Positions 35,008 through 44,050 of a DNA stretch of 64,000 nucleotides are shown here, piece after piece. The stretch is from Labilibaculum sp. Lineage in GTDB: Bacteria > Bacteroidota > Bacteroidia > Bacteroidales > Marinifilaceae. The notes below the pieces were generated by a model. That model was not told the origin of the DNA. It was given only the letters and a program-made list of their open reading frames with translations, and made no database searches. The DNA is taken from the NCBI GenBank assembly GCA_016342745.1, contig JAEINT010000005.1, forward strand, positions 62,001 through 126,000, written 5' to 3'. The position numbers were made by a program, and so were the translations under genes. Each line of letters opens with the position of its first letter. The stretch's first letter is position 1.

Positions 35008-35550
35008 TTATTCATCCACTAAAATTTGATTGAATAGATTGTTTTGTTGTAAGAGTTCTTGATACGTCAACGAAACAATTTCTTTTGCGTTAATTTCTAA
35101 AGCTTTAAGGTATTTATTGCATTGTCCTTTCAATTGTTCTATACCGATGGAGCCATCTAAATCATTAGCTTCTATAAGGATAAAATCACCTAAGCCTTTT
35201 ACACTATCTAAATGAAAAGAGATGTTTTCTAGCTGGTAGCTTTTTCTTTCTTTATCAACAATACAGCTCGAACCAATGGTTTTTTCCAGAATCTCTTTTA
35301 AGGAAGATTTCGGAATGGTTTCGTAAGTATTTAGTGTGTTTTGAATGGTTTGTTTACCACTTTCAATATTGTAGTGAAGGAGTTGACATCCATAAGTGCC
35401 TTCTCTTAATGTTAAAATTCCTGATTTCGAATGAAAATAGGTGTCAGTTTGATGATCTGTACCAAGTTCTTTAGTTTGAATAGCAAGAAGAATATTCTTA
35501 AGTTTAGTAAGATCTTTACAGTATGCCTTTATCTCCACAGAAGTAGTCAT
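35008..35550 (-). CDS. CYTH-domain protein (class IV adenylyl cyclase / triphosphatase fold)
   Basis: This 180-residue protein begins MTTSVEIKAYCKDL, the EIK start of CYTH proteins. It continues with HQTDTYFHSKSGILTLREG, which is typical of the CyaB-like branch, and then ERKSYQLENISFHLDSVKGLGDFILIE, where Lys and Glu residues point into the tunnel that binds triphosphates. The fold is used by class IV adenylyl cyclases, thiamine triphosphatases and other triphosphate hydrolases, and the activity cannot be chosen here. The first Glu of the classic ExExK is Ser. No operon partner with a known role is close by. Confidence 0.75.
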   Translation of the reverse strand: MTTSVEIKAYCKDLTKLKNILLAIQTKELGTDHQTDTYFHSKSGILTLREGTYGCQLLHYNIESGKQTIQNTLNTYETIPKSSLKEILEKTIGSSCIVDKERKSYQLENISFHLDSVKGLGDFILIEANDLDGSIGIEQLKGQCNKYLKALEINAKEIVSLTYQELLQQNNLFNQILVDE

Positions 35551-35694
35551 TATTCAATTGTTTTGGATGTGTTATTTGCCCGAAAGTTCGGAAAAAATAT
35601 TGGTTTTGTTTTACTACTTAATTGGGGAGATCAATTAATTGTCACCATTTGAAGAATGGGTGAATGCTAACCTGTATTTGGAAAGAAATTTAGC

Positions 35695-36255
35695 CTATTT
35701 AATGAGTTTGGTTATTTCACTGGCTATTTGGTCAATTTCTAAAATGAAGTCGGGTTTAATTAATTTAATTGCAGAAGCCGGCATTATGGAAGCCATTGCA
35801 TTGTTCGGGTTTTCAACAATTGTGAGACCACCAAATTCTTGTATTTCTTTTAGCCCAAGTGCTCCATCCTGATTTAAACCGGTAAGCAATACTCCTATAA
35901 GCTTGTTTTGATAATGCCATGCAGCCGATTCAAAAAGAACATCTATGGATGGTCTGGAATGATGTATTCTAGAATCTATGCTCAATGCAATTTGTGAATT
36001 TTCATCAACTAGTAAATGGTAATTAGGAGGAGCAAAATAAATTGTTCCAGCCTTAATAATTTCCTTGTCTTCAGCTTCTTTTACAAATAAATTACAATGG
36101 TTATTTAAGTAATTTATAAAGTGATCATTATTGTTATCGCCAATATGCAAAACAATTAGAATGGCCAAAGGAAAATCTTTTGGGAAATACGGTATGATTT
36201 TTTTTAATGCTTCTAATCCTCCGTAAGATGTTCCTATTACTAAAGCTTTATACAT
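35695..36255 (-). CDS. CheB-type methylesterase domain protein without receiver
   Basis: This 186-residue protein is only the catalytic domain of CheB, which removes methyl groups from methylated Glu residues or deamidates Gln on chemoreceptors. The triad is visible as Ser10 in GTSYGG, His37 in VLHIGD and Asp130 in TGLNQDGALGL. The usual N-terminal receiver is absent. Its start overlaps the cheR stop by one base (TAATG), so they are coupled. No chemoreceptor, CheA or CheW gene lies nearby, and the neighbours are hybrid kinases, so its target may be a kinase rather than a flagellar receptor. Confidence 0.9.
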   Translation of the reverse strand: MYKALVIGTSYGGLEALKKIIPYFPKDFPLAILIVLHIGDNNNDHFINYLNNHCNLFVKEAEDKEIIKAGTIYFAPPNYHLLVDENSQIALSIDSRIHHSRPSIDVLFESAAWHYQNKLIGVLLTGLNQDGALGLKEIQEFGGLTIVENPNNAMASIMPASAIKLIKPDFILEIDQIASEITKLIK

Positions 36256-37097
36256 TAACCAATTCTTTTTTTGAATATTCTTTGTGCTACATCAATTTCG
36301 GTAAAATTTCTTTCTTGACTTGTAAAACGAAGAGATTCTTTTGTTCCCAGACATAAAAAACCACTAGAAGAAAGACTTTTATGAAATAGGTTAACAACTT
36401 TTGCTTGTAAATCTCTATTAAAGTAGATGAGAACATTTCTGCAAAGAATTAAATTAACTTCTGCAAAAACATCATCAGTGACTAAATTGTGATCAGCAAA
36501 AACAACTTTCTTAGAAAGGTTTTGGTCGAATTTGACTGAACCATATTTTGTTGTATAATGATCGGATAATTTTCCTTTGCCACCAGATTTTATGTAGTTT
36601 CTTTCAAAGCGATCTAAATCTTGAGTAGGGTAAATGCCTTGCTTAGCAACTTCCAGTACTTTTCGATTAAAGTCTGTAGCGTAAATTTGACATCGGTCTA
36701 GCAACTGCTCTTCCTTTAACATGATAGCAAGTGAGTACACTTCTTCTCCTGTAGCACATCCAGCATGCCAAATCTTAATGAACGGATAGGTTCTTAAATT
36801 TGGAATAATGTTTTCGCGAAATGAGGAATAAAAATCAGGATCACGAAACATTTCTGTAACGTTAATCGATAAATCTGCTAGTAGCTCAACAAAAAATTGT
36901 TTATCTCTTAATATTTTATCTTGGATTAAAGAGATTGATTCAAATTTACCAATAGCCATTCTATGCATCAATCTTCTCTTAATATGCGCCTTGGAATAAT
37001 TCCTAAAGTCGTATCCATATTTTTGGAAAATTGCTTCTAAGAGTAAAGGTATTTCAATATCAATATTATCTAGGTTCTCCAGTTTGTTTGGATTCAT
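36255..37097 (-). CDS. CheR-type protein-glutamate methyltransferase
   Basis: This 280-residue enzyme transfers methyl groups from SAM to Glu side chains. The N-terminal helical domain contains SINVTEMFRDPDF (about 77-89), and the Rossmann domain contains the SAM loop HAGCATGEEVYSLA at about 111-124, ATDFNR and CRNVLIYFN. The ATG at 37097 is preferred over a GTG two codons earlier. It is translationally coupled to the CheB-like gene and lies 17 bases after the receiver-kinase-receiver gene. Such methylation pairs joined to hybrid kinases occur in non-chemotactic signalling of several bacteria. Confidence 0.92.
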   Translation of the reverse strand: MNPNKLENLDNIDIEIPLLLEAIFQKYGYDFRNYSKAHIKRRLMHRMAIGKFESISLIQDKILRDKQFFVELLADLSINVTEMFRDPDFYSSFRENIIPNLRTYPFIKIWHAGCATGEEVYSLAIMLKEEQLLDRCQIYATDFNRKVLEVAKQGIYPTQDLDRFERNYIKSGGKGKLSDHYTTKYGSVKFDQNLSKKVVFADHNLVTDDVFAEVNLILCRNVLIYFNRDLQAKVVNLFHKSLSSSGFLCLGTKESLRFTSQERNFTEIDVAQRIFKKRIG

Positions 37098-37114
37098 ATG
37101 CACTTTCTAACGTA

Positions 37115-38737
37115 CTATTTCTTTGAAGCTTGATTCAATACTTTCCTAAGAGCCTCTTCTTTAAATGGCTTGCTAATAAAGTCGTTCATGCCAGCTTCAA
37201 TACATCTTTGTTTGTCCTCAACAAAGGCATTCGCGGTAAGTGCTACAATAAAAGCAGGATCATCAATGGTTTCTAAATTTTCAAATCCTCTAATTTTTTC
37301 CGTTGCACTAATCCCATCAAGAACAGGCATTTGCATATCCATTAGTATGATTTGGTGACGTTTTTCTTTGTACATTTCAAATGCTTCCAGACCATTTTTT
37401 GCGATCTCACATTTCAATCCCATTATCTTTAGCGTCATGGTAACAACCTTTTGATTGATAGGATTATCTTCTGCAACCAGAATTGAGATTTCAGAAGGGA
37501 TGTTTGTATTTTGTTCGTCTATCATTGTTGCTTGTTTTTCTTTGTAGTCAAAATTTAGTTCTACCATAAAATCAGAACCAACACCAAGTTGGCTTTGAAG
37601 GCTAATTTTCCCACCCATTAAATTGGTAAGGTTTTTTGATATGGCTAAGCCTAAGCCAGTTCCGCCAAATTCGCGAGAAATGGTACTATTAGATTGTGTA
37701 AATTCACGAAACAACTTTGTTTGTGCATCTGCTGATATTCCAATACCGGTATCTTTTATTGCAAAGAATAAGGTAACCTGCTCGTTTTTCTTTTCCAGAC
37801 ATTTGATAGAAATGGTAACGGATCCTTCCTGAGTGAATTTTATAGCATTGTTGGCTAAGTTCATTAAAATTTGATTTAATCGGAATGAATCTCCAATTAA
37901 ATTTTCAGGTACCATATCATCAATTTCAATCTTGAATTCGATCCCTTTTTCAACTGCTTTAAAGTTTAGAAGGTGAAAAATAGTATCGGTAACTTTTTTA
38001 AGATTAAAGTCGATATTTTCAAGCTCGATTTGCCCGGCCTCAATTTTCGAGTAATCTAGAATGTCATTTATGATTTGAATTAAATTTTCACCTGAATTGC
38101 TCATTACTTCGAGCATGTCTTTTTGTTCATCATTTAAATCTGACTGCAACAAAAGTTTAGATAAACCCAATACACCATTCATAGGAGAGCGTATTTCATG
38201 CGACATATTTGCTAGAAATAAGGATTTAGATCTAGTTGCCTCTTCAGCTTTGTTTCTTTCAAGAATTAATTCTTCGTTCTTTTTTTCAAGGTATTTTAAC
38301 AATTGATCTAACTCTTTTCTTTGTTGATAAAGATCGAGGAAGACTTTCACTTTTCCGATTAAAATTTCAGGAATAATTGGTTTTGGAATAAAATCTACGG
38401 CACCTGTTTCAATTCCTTTGATGATATGCAGATCACTTTGATGAATTGCAGATACAAAAATTACTGGCAGCAATTTAGTCTTTTTTCGTTGGCGCATAAA
38501 CTCTAATGTCTCATAGCCATCCATACCTGGCATTTGAACATCAAGAATGGCCATTGCAAATTCATCTTTAAGACTATGTTTTAATGCCTCTTCTCCTGAT
38601 GATGCTCGAATAAACTCAACATCAAAATCGCCGAGTACTCTTTCAAGACTTATTAGATTTGCTTCTTTGTCATCAACAATTAATATTTTAATCTTCTGCA
38701 TTATAGGTAGTTGTTGTTGTTGTTTATTCGATTCCAT
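37115..38737 (-). CDS. Receiver-histidine kinase-receiver protein
   Basis: This 540-residue cytoplasmic protein has three parts. The first receiver (about 16-130) has acidic pocket Asp22-Asp23, phospho-acceptor Asp66 in AILDVQMPGMDG and Lys near 119. A short coiled coil and a HisKA domain follow, with His180 in LANMSHEIRSPMNG, then a HATPase (NLANNAIKFT, KDTGIGIS, GGTGLGLAIS). The second receiver lies at the C-terminus (VAEDNPINQKV, ILMDMQMPVLDG). No membrane helix or sensor domain is present, so input must come from another protein, most simply the large kinase encoded 19 bases upstream. An internal ATG at codon 13 is an alternative start. Confidence 0.92.
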   Translation of the reverse strand: MESNKQQQQLPIMQKIKILIVDDKEANLISLERVLGDFDVEFIRASSGEEALKHSLKDEFAMAILDVQMPGMDGYETLEFMRQRKKTKLLPVIFVSAIHQSDLHIIKGIETGAVDFIPKPIIPEILIGKVKVFLDLYQQRKELDQLLKYLEKKNEELILERNKAEEATRSKSLFLANMSHEIRSPMNGVLGLSKLLLQSDLNDEQKDMLEVMSNSGENLIQIINDILDYSKIEAGQIELENIDFNLKKVTDTIFHLLNFKAVEKGIEFKIEIDDMVPENLIGDSFRLNQILMNLANNAIKFTQEGSVTISIKCLEKKNEQVTLFFAIKDTGIGISADAQTKLFREFTQSNSTISREFGGTGLGLAISKNLTNLMGGKISLQSQLGVGSDFMVELNFDYKEKQATMIDEQNTNIPSEISILVAEDNPINQKVVTMTLKIMGLKCEIAKNGLEAFEMYKEKRHQIILMDMQMPVLDGISATEKIRGFENLETIDDPAFIVALTANAFVEDKQRCIEAGMNDFISKPFKEEALRKVLNQASKK

Positions 38738-38756
38738 ATTTCGTATTGGGTTGCAG

Positions 38757-41700
38757 TTAATTATAAAGCCAGATTTTCAACATCGAAAATAATTTATTCT
38801 CATCAATTGGTTTGGCTAAATAATCATTTGCTCCTGATGCGATAGCCTTCTCATAATCATCCTTCATTGCCTTAGCTGTAAGGCATATAATTGGGATGTC
38901 TTTTATTTCTGGTGTTTTTCTGATAAGCGTCATAGCCTCATATCCATCCATTTCTGGCATCATGATATCCATTAAAACTAGGTCTACATTTGTATTTTCA
39001 TTTAAAACATCAACTGCAATTTTACCGTTTTCAGCTTCCAATACTTCAATTTCTTTATCTTCAAGTATTTTGCCTAGGGCAAATATGTTTCTGATTTCAT
39101 CGTCAACGACAAGTATCTTTTTTCCCTTAAAAATGGAGTCGTCAATTTCTGTTGCATTTACCTTCGGATTATCAGGGATTTTTGTAGCTACTTGATGAAG
39201 AAATAAAGTTACTTCGTCCATTAATCTTTCATCAGATTTTAATCCTTTAAGAATAATTGAGTTTGTAAATTTACTTAATTCTCTATGTTCGTTGCTAGAT
39301 AAATCTTTTCCTGTATAAATAATCGTATTTGGGATATCGATATTTTCCTCCGAGAGTTTGGCTAATAATTCATTACCACTAATATCAGGTAAGCCTAAAT
39401 CTAAAACGATACAATTGTATTTGTTTTCTTTAATTAGCGCTATTCCTTCAAGACCTGTTGATACTTCTTCTATAATCGCATTGGTTGGTTCTAAGAGTGT
39501 TGTGAGGATTTTACGAGTTAATGGATCATCTTCAATTATTAGTATTTTTTTATAATCAGAAAGTAATTCCTTTTCAATTTTTCCAATTGCGCTATTAAAA
39601 TCTGTTGCGTTAACCGTTGACAATTCTCCTTTTTCTATTTCGCCAATTCCTTCAACAGGATTAACAATGTGTATTGGTAAAGTTGATGCAAAAGGGTGCG
39701 CTTTCAATTGTTCTAATTCAGCTTCTCCATTTTCTCTTAACAATTCCAGACCAATTATAATTGCCGAAGGTTGATGCGCTTCAATTAATAACAATGCATC
39801 GCTAACATTTGAAGCTGCAAGAGCATTGAATTGAGTGTCATGAATTTGAGAATAAAGCTGACTTGCTTCTTTTTGATTTGGATGAATTACAACTACCGTA
39901 GGTTTTGAATGAGGTATGTCTCTATCATCATCTATGAACTGTGGCAAGACAACAGGTTTTTCAACTATCTTGTCTTCTATAATTGTACTAGAGTTTACAT
40001 CTGATTTGCTACTTTCATTTTGCTCTAATGGCAGTATAAGTGTGAAAGTTGATCCTTTATTTGCTTCACTCTCCAAATGGATTTCGCCACCAAGCAACCT
40101 AGCCAATTCTTTCGAAATAGATAAGCCTAAACCTGTTCCACCATATTTTCTTGACGTACTTCCATCTGCTTGTTGAAAAGCTTCAAAAATGGCATCTTTC
40201 TTTTCATCAGGAATTCCTACTCCTGTATCTGTTACCAAAAATGCACACGTATCAACATCTTTTAAATCTGTTCTTCGCAAGTTTTCTTTATCGGTGACCA
40301 TTTTCATAGCTACTGTAATAGATCCTTGTGAAGTAAATTTAAAAGCGTTTGATAAAAGGTTTTTCAGAATTTGAGATATTCTTAATTGATCTGTTTCAAT
40401 GGTTTTAGGGAAATCAGAAGCGATGTCAATATTCAAGTCTAATTTTTTCTTTTCCGCTTGATGTTTAAAATTGATTAGAATATCCTTAGCAATACTTTCA
40501 GTGTTAAGATTTTCAAATTCAACAGTCATTTTTCCTGCTTCAATCTTCGATAGGTCTAAAATTTCATTAATTAATTGCAATAAATCTTTACCACTCTTAT
40601 TTATAATTTCTACTGACTCAATGTCTTCAGAAGTTAAGTTTCCTTTTTTATTTTTAGCTAACAAACTAGACAGAATTAATAAACTGTTTAGGGGAGTTCT
40701 TAATTCATGAGACATGTTCGCTAGGAAATCAGTTTTGTATTGGCTTGTTTGTTCTAATTCACGAGCTTTTGTTTCAAGTTTATCATGTGTATCAGATAAA
40801 TTGAGATTTTTGGTTTGAATTTCGTCTTTTTGTATTTCAAGTTGGTTCGTTCTTTCTTCTAATTCTTCGTTAGCAACACGAAGTTCTTCTTGTTGTACCT
40901 GCAGTTTTGTCTCATTGTCAATTAATGTTTGTGTTTGGTCGGCAAGTTCTTCATTTGCAATACGAAGTTCTTCTTGCTGCACCTGTAATTCATTGGCTTG
41001 ATCTTGTGTTTTCGTGAGCAGTACCTCTAACTGGGTTCTCGCTAAAGTAGATGAGATTTTAACAGCAACACTTTCACGAATCGCTTCTATAAAGCTAATT
41101 GCTGATTCGTTAAGTGTGTTAATTGTTGCTAATTCCATTACTCCTCGTATTTTATTATTGAAAGTAAGCGGAATGAGTAGGATATTATTTGGTTTCATTT
41201 TTCCTGTTGCCGAAAAGATTGAAAAATAATCATTCGGAACATCTTTAAAATGCTTTATTTTCTTTGTTAGTGCTGCCTGACCTATCAAACCATGACCTTT
41301 AGGTATGTTTTTATACTCGATATCCTTTGGCATTCCAACCGAGGCATTAAGCTCTAATACTTCTTGATCTTCATGATAAATATAGATTGCTCCAAGTTGA
41401 ACTTCTAATAATTCACTGATGAAAATAAGAGATTTATTTGTTACATTTTCTAAGTTCTGATCTCCTTGAAGTATGGCATTAAATTTATTTACACTAGATC
41501 TAAACCATAAGGTTTCGTCGTTTTTGGACTTTGCATCTTTAAGTGTTTGGACCATTTGGTTTAAGGAAATGGATAATTCATCCTCTTTTGATTTTGGCGA
41601 AATGGTATGGCTTAAATCTCCTTTTGCAATCTTACCAGTGTGGTTTACAACATTCTGAAAATCAAGTTGTATTGTATTGAATGATCTAGCTAGATTTCCA

Positions 41701-42497
41701 ATTTCATCTTTTGATTCAATGTTTAATGGCGTGTGATAGTTCCCCAAGGCGATCAACTTAAAATTGTCAACGATTTGTTCAACAGGAACAGAAATTGATT
41801 TCGAAATATATCTAGCTAAAACAAATATTATACTTGCAATAATCAATGCGATCGTAAATATTACAAAAATTAAAGCCGAATTAATTTTATGTGATAGATC
41901 ATTAACTTCGTTACTAATGTTCGAGTAATGTTGTTGAATTGTACTTAGTTTAACTTGAATTATATCAATATCTATATTTTCCCCGTTACTAAGAAGTTCT
42001 TTTTTAATATCGTCAATAATTTTAAGTGCTTTGCGGACGTTTACTCTTGCACCGCTTAAATTTTTGTTACGTACTTTGTTAAGTACTTTTAATCTGCTTA
42101 CTAGCAATTCTGCATTCTTGATGTCATTACTATAAACTTCGGGAGAACCATTAAAAAGATAGGAAGCTATTTCTGCCGTACTCTTAGTGGTGTAATCTTT
42201 CTCTAGTTTTAACAAATCTTCAATTAAGTGATTTGCTTTTGTTAAATGTGCTGCTGATTTTACCAGATATGTAGAATCTTTTCGAATTCTAAATTGATAC
42301 AAATCTTCTACCGAGTTTTGAAGTAAGTTTTGATGAACACGCACACCATTTATCATGATACCTAAAGTTCTGCTAGTGTTGAAAAAATAGCTAGAAATAA
42401 GACCAAGGAATAGGATACTTATAAGGGTGATTAGAGTAGATAGAAATAACTTTGTTTTAATCTTCCAATCTTTAAATCTTCTAAATTGTATTTGCAT
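38757..42497 (-). CDS. Large membrane hybrid histidine kinase: HAMP-GAF-kinase-three receivers
   Basis: This 1,246-residue sensor kinase has a first membrane helix at about 16-40, a helical extracytoplasmic sensor, and a second helix at about 205-228 leading into HAMP (IALGNYHTPLNIESKDEIGNLARS). A GAF domain (about 335-490) follows, then a signalling coiled coil with a duplicated LQVQQEELRxANEEL unit, and HisKA with His597 (LANMSHELRTPLNS) plus HATPase (LLSNAFKFT, TDTGVGIPDE, GGTGLGLSIS). Three receiver modules end it. The first is degenerate, lacking the acceptor Asp (IIIGLELL); the second (VLDLGLPDIS) and third (VLMDIMMPEMDG) are intact. It heads an operon with the 540-residue kinase, CheR and CheB. 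Confidence 0.92.
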   Translation of the reverse strand: MQIQFRRFKDWKIKTKLFLSTLITLISILFLGLISSYFFNTSRTLGIMINGVRVHQNLLQNSVEDLYQFRIRKDSTYLVKSAAHLTKANHLIEDLLKLEKDYTTKSTAEIASYLFNGSPEVYSNDIKNAELLVSRLKVLNKVRNKNLSGARVNVRKALKIIDDIKKELLSNGENIDIDIIQVKLSTIQQHYSNISNEVNDLSHKINSALIFVIFTIALIIASIIFVLARYISKSISVPVEQIVDNFKLIALGNYHTPLNIESKDEIGNLARSFNTIQLDFQNVVNHTGKIAKGDLSHTISPKSKEDELSISLNQMVQTLKDAKSKNDETLWFRSSVNKFNAILQGDQNLENVTNKSLIFISELLEVQLGAIYIYHEDQEVLELNASVGMPKDIEYKNIPKGHGLIGQAALTKKIKHFKDVPNDYFSIFSATGKMKPNNILLIPLTFNNKIRGVMELATINTLNESAISFIEAIRESVAVKISSTLARTQLEVLLTKTQDQANELQVQQEELRIANEELADQTQTLIDNETKLQVQQEELRVANEELEERTNQLEIQKDEIQTKNLNLSDTHDKLETKARELEQTSQYKTDFLANMSHELRTPLNSLLILSSLLAKNKKGNLTSEDIESVEIINKSGKDLLQLINEILDLSKIEAGKMTVEFENLNTESIAKDILINFKHQAEKKKLDLNIDIASDFPKTIETDQLRISQILKNLLSNAFKFTSQGSITVAMKMVTDKENLRRTDLKDVDTCAFLVTDTGVGIPDEKKDAIFEAFQQADGSTSRKYGGTGLGLSISKELARLLGGEIHLESEANKGSTFTLILPLEQNESSKSDVNSSTIIEDKIVEKPVVLPQFIDDDRDIPHSKPTVVVIHPNQKEASQLYSQIHDTQFNALAASNVSDALLLIEAHQPSAIIIGLELLRENGEAELEQLKAHPFASTLPIHIVNPVEGIGEIEKGELSTVNATDFNSAIGKIEKELLSDYKKILIIEDDPLTRKILTTLLEPTNAIIEEVSTGLEGIALIKENKYNCIVLDLGLPDISGNELLAKLSEENIDIPNTIIYTGKDLSSNEHRELSKFTNSIILKGLKSDERLMDEVTLFLHQVATKIPDNPKVNATEIDDSIFKGKKILVVDDEIRNIFALGKILEDKEIEVLEAENGKIAVDVLNENTNVDLVLMDIMMPEMDGYEAMTLIRKTPEIKDIPIICLTAKAMKDDYEKAIASGANDYLAKPIDENKLFSMLKIWLYN

Positions 42498-42812
42498 AAT
42501 ATATCGAGGTCTGTAAAATCTAAATCAACAAATGAAATTAAGTTTTTAATGATGTCGCTTATAGTACGGTATTTCTTGTGAATGGTTACTATACTTGCAT
42601 GAAAGGTGGGTTTTTTTAGGTTAAAATTTAAAGGGTGGATGTTTAATGTGATTTTAAATTTTTTAAGGACAAGGAATTAGGCCTAATTATTAATTGAAGT
42701 TTTAGGTTCTGTTTTTTTGTTAAAGAAATGTTATTTCGCTTGTTTTTGCGCCTTGCTAATCATAAGTTTGTAAAAACCAAACAAACAATTAATAATCCTA
42801 AAAAGTTTAATT
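42498..42812. other. Divergent intergenic region between the hybrid kinase and the OB-like lipoprotein
   Basis: These 315 bases contain promoters for two divergent units. A -7 box candidate for the plus-strand gene lies at 42763-42770. I see no small gene, RNA or strong hairpin. Confidence 0.5.
42763..42770 (+). promoter_or_regulatory. Candidate -7 box for the lipoprotein-PepSY unit
   Basis: TAAGTTTG matches TAnnTTTG and lies 43 bases before the ATG at 42813. Upstream at about 19 bases is TTGT, part of a TTGTTTTTG stretch close to the -33 consensus TTTG. Confidence 0.5.
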
Positions 42813-43331
42813 ATGAAGTACTTAAGCATTTTTGTAGTTAGTTTGCTATTCATATCATGTAATATGAAGCAAAAAGAGTCTAATATAGAAACAAAACAAG
42901 CAAATCAAACTGTTTATTCTATTGATGAATTGATGGTGGTAGCAGATCAAATGGTTGGAAAAGAAGTTGCCTTTAAAGGATTGGTAAATCATGTTTGTGC
43001 ACACTCTGGGAAAAGATGTATTTTAAAAAATACAAAAGGCGATTTGTCGATTCGAGTAGAAGCGGCAGGAGAATTGGAAGGATTTGATAAGGAAATGGCC
43101 GGAAATGATATTAAAGTAGCTGGTACGCTAAGAGAAAAGCGCCTAGATGAGGCTTCAATAAATGAGTGGGAAACTGAGGTGCTTGAGAAACACAAAGGAG
43201 AAACTGAAAGCGGGCATTGTAGTTCTGAAATGGCTAACATTACAGAAATGAGAACCTGGATGAAGGAGAATAACAAAGATTACTATGCTATTTATTATGT
43301 AGACGGAAAGAGTTATGAAGTGGTGGAGTAG
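42813..43331 (+). CDS. Lipoprotein with OB-fold-like domain and Cys/His pair motif
   Basis: This 172-residue protein has a lipobox LLFISC, so Cys16 should be lipidated. The mature domain reads like an OB-fold: GKEVAFKGLVNHVCAHSGKRCIL, then LSIRVEA and GNDIKVAGTLREKRLDE. A CxHxGKRC cluster and later GHCSSEM give Cys and His residues that could bind metal. I recall similar proteins in Bacteroidota beside PepSY-type membrane proteins, but I do not name a family. The next gene overlaps its end, so the two are probably coupled. A metal or redox role is inference. Confidence 0.72.
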   Translation: MKYLSIFVVSLLFISCNMKQKESNIETKQANQTVYSIDELMVVADQMVGKEVAFKGLVNHVCAHSGKRCILKNTKGDLSIRVEAAGELEGFDKEMAGNDIKVAGTLREKRLDEASINEWETEVLEKHKGETESGHCSSEMANITEMRTWMKENNKDYYAIYYVDGKSYEVVE

Positions 43332-43860
43332 TAAAAGCATGCGAAAATGGCTTCGATTTATACATCGTGATTTGGGCTATTTTTTTGTAGGAATCACAAT
43401 CATTTATTCTGTTTCGGGCATTATTCTTAATCATAAAAAAAATGGTGAAGATCCCGCTTATCGAACTGAATATAAAACGATGCAATTGGCTTCAAGTTTA
43501 TCTCCAGATAAGCTGACTAGCTATTGGAAAGAAAATATTACAGAATATTCTTTAAATAGAATAATACCAGAAGATGATTCTTATAATATATATATCAAGG
43601 GAGGCTTAGGAAGTTATAATCCTGTAAATGGTGAGCTATCCTTCGAGGTATATGAGAAAAAAGAATGGGTCTACTTTATAAATAAGCTGCATTACAACAG
43701 TAAAAAAGGTTGGACTTTAATGGCAGATATATTCGCTATCGTGATGATTGTGTTTGCGATATCTGGAATTTTTATGGTGCCAGGTAAAAAAGGAGTTACA
43801 GGAAGAGGTAAATGGTTAATTGCAATTGGAATAATTATACCATTTCTGTTCTTTTTATAG
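43315..43860 (+). CDS. PepSY-associated TM-helix protein
   Basis: This 181-residue inner-membrane protein has a helix near residues 20-37 (DLGYFFVGITIIYSVSGIILNH), an external PepSY-like segment, and two helices at the C-terminus (LMADIFAIVMIVFAISGIFM and WLIAIGIIIPFLFFL). The HRDLGY and HYNSKKGWT histidines resemble small PepSY-TM proteins linked to iron or copper handling and reductase activity. The first ATG overlaps the lipoprotein gene by 17 bases. A second ATG at 43339 would begin MRKWLRFIHR without overlap, and I cannot decide between them. A terminator follows. Confidence 0.78.
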   Translation: MKWWSSKSMRKWLRFIHRDLGYFFVGITIIYSVSGIILNHKKNGEDPAYRTEYKTMQLASSLSPDKLTSYWKENITEYSLNRIIPEDDSYNIYIKGGLGSYNPVNGELSFEVYEKKEWVYFINKLHYNSKKGWTLMADIFAIVMIVFAISGIFMVPGKKGVTGRGKWLIAIGIIIPFLFFL

Positions 43861-43877
43861 TTTAGATTAATGATATT

Positions 43878-43925
43878 GAGGTTCGTTAAAAGGAAGTTTA
43901 TTCTTTTTAATGAACCTCTTTTTTT
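43878..43925 (+). terminator. Intrinsic terminator after the PepSY-type gene
   Basis: GAGGTTC-TTAAAA / TTTTAA-GAACCTC pair around a loop of about 13 bases, followed by a T run. Confidence 0.85.
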
Positions 43926-44050
43926 ATGACAAAATAGGTACATTAGAACAATTTGTTTTTATGGAATGATTATTGATCAATGAAATCAGATTGTTTTTTA
44001 CATTTTACTGTATTGTGAAGTAATTATAAGAACCTAAACTTAATTTTAGC

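Noticed and set aside
35618-35638. TTAATTG / CAATTAA dyad after the CheB-like gene
   Set aside because: Seven-base AT-only arms in an AT-rich gap without a T run are too weak to call a terminator or operator.
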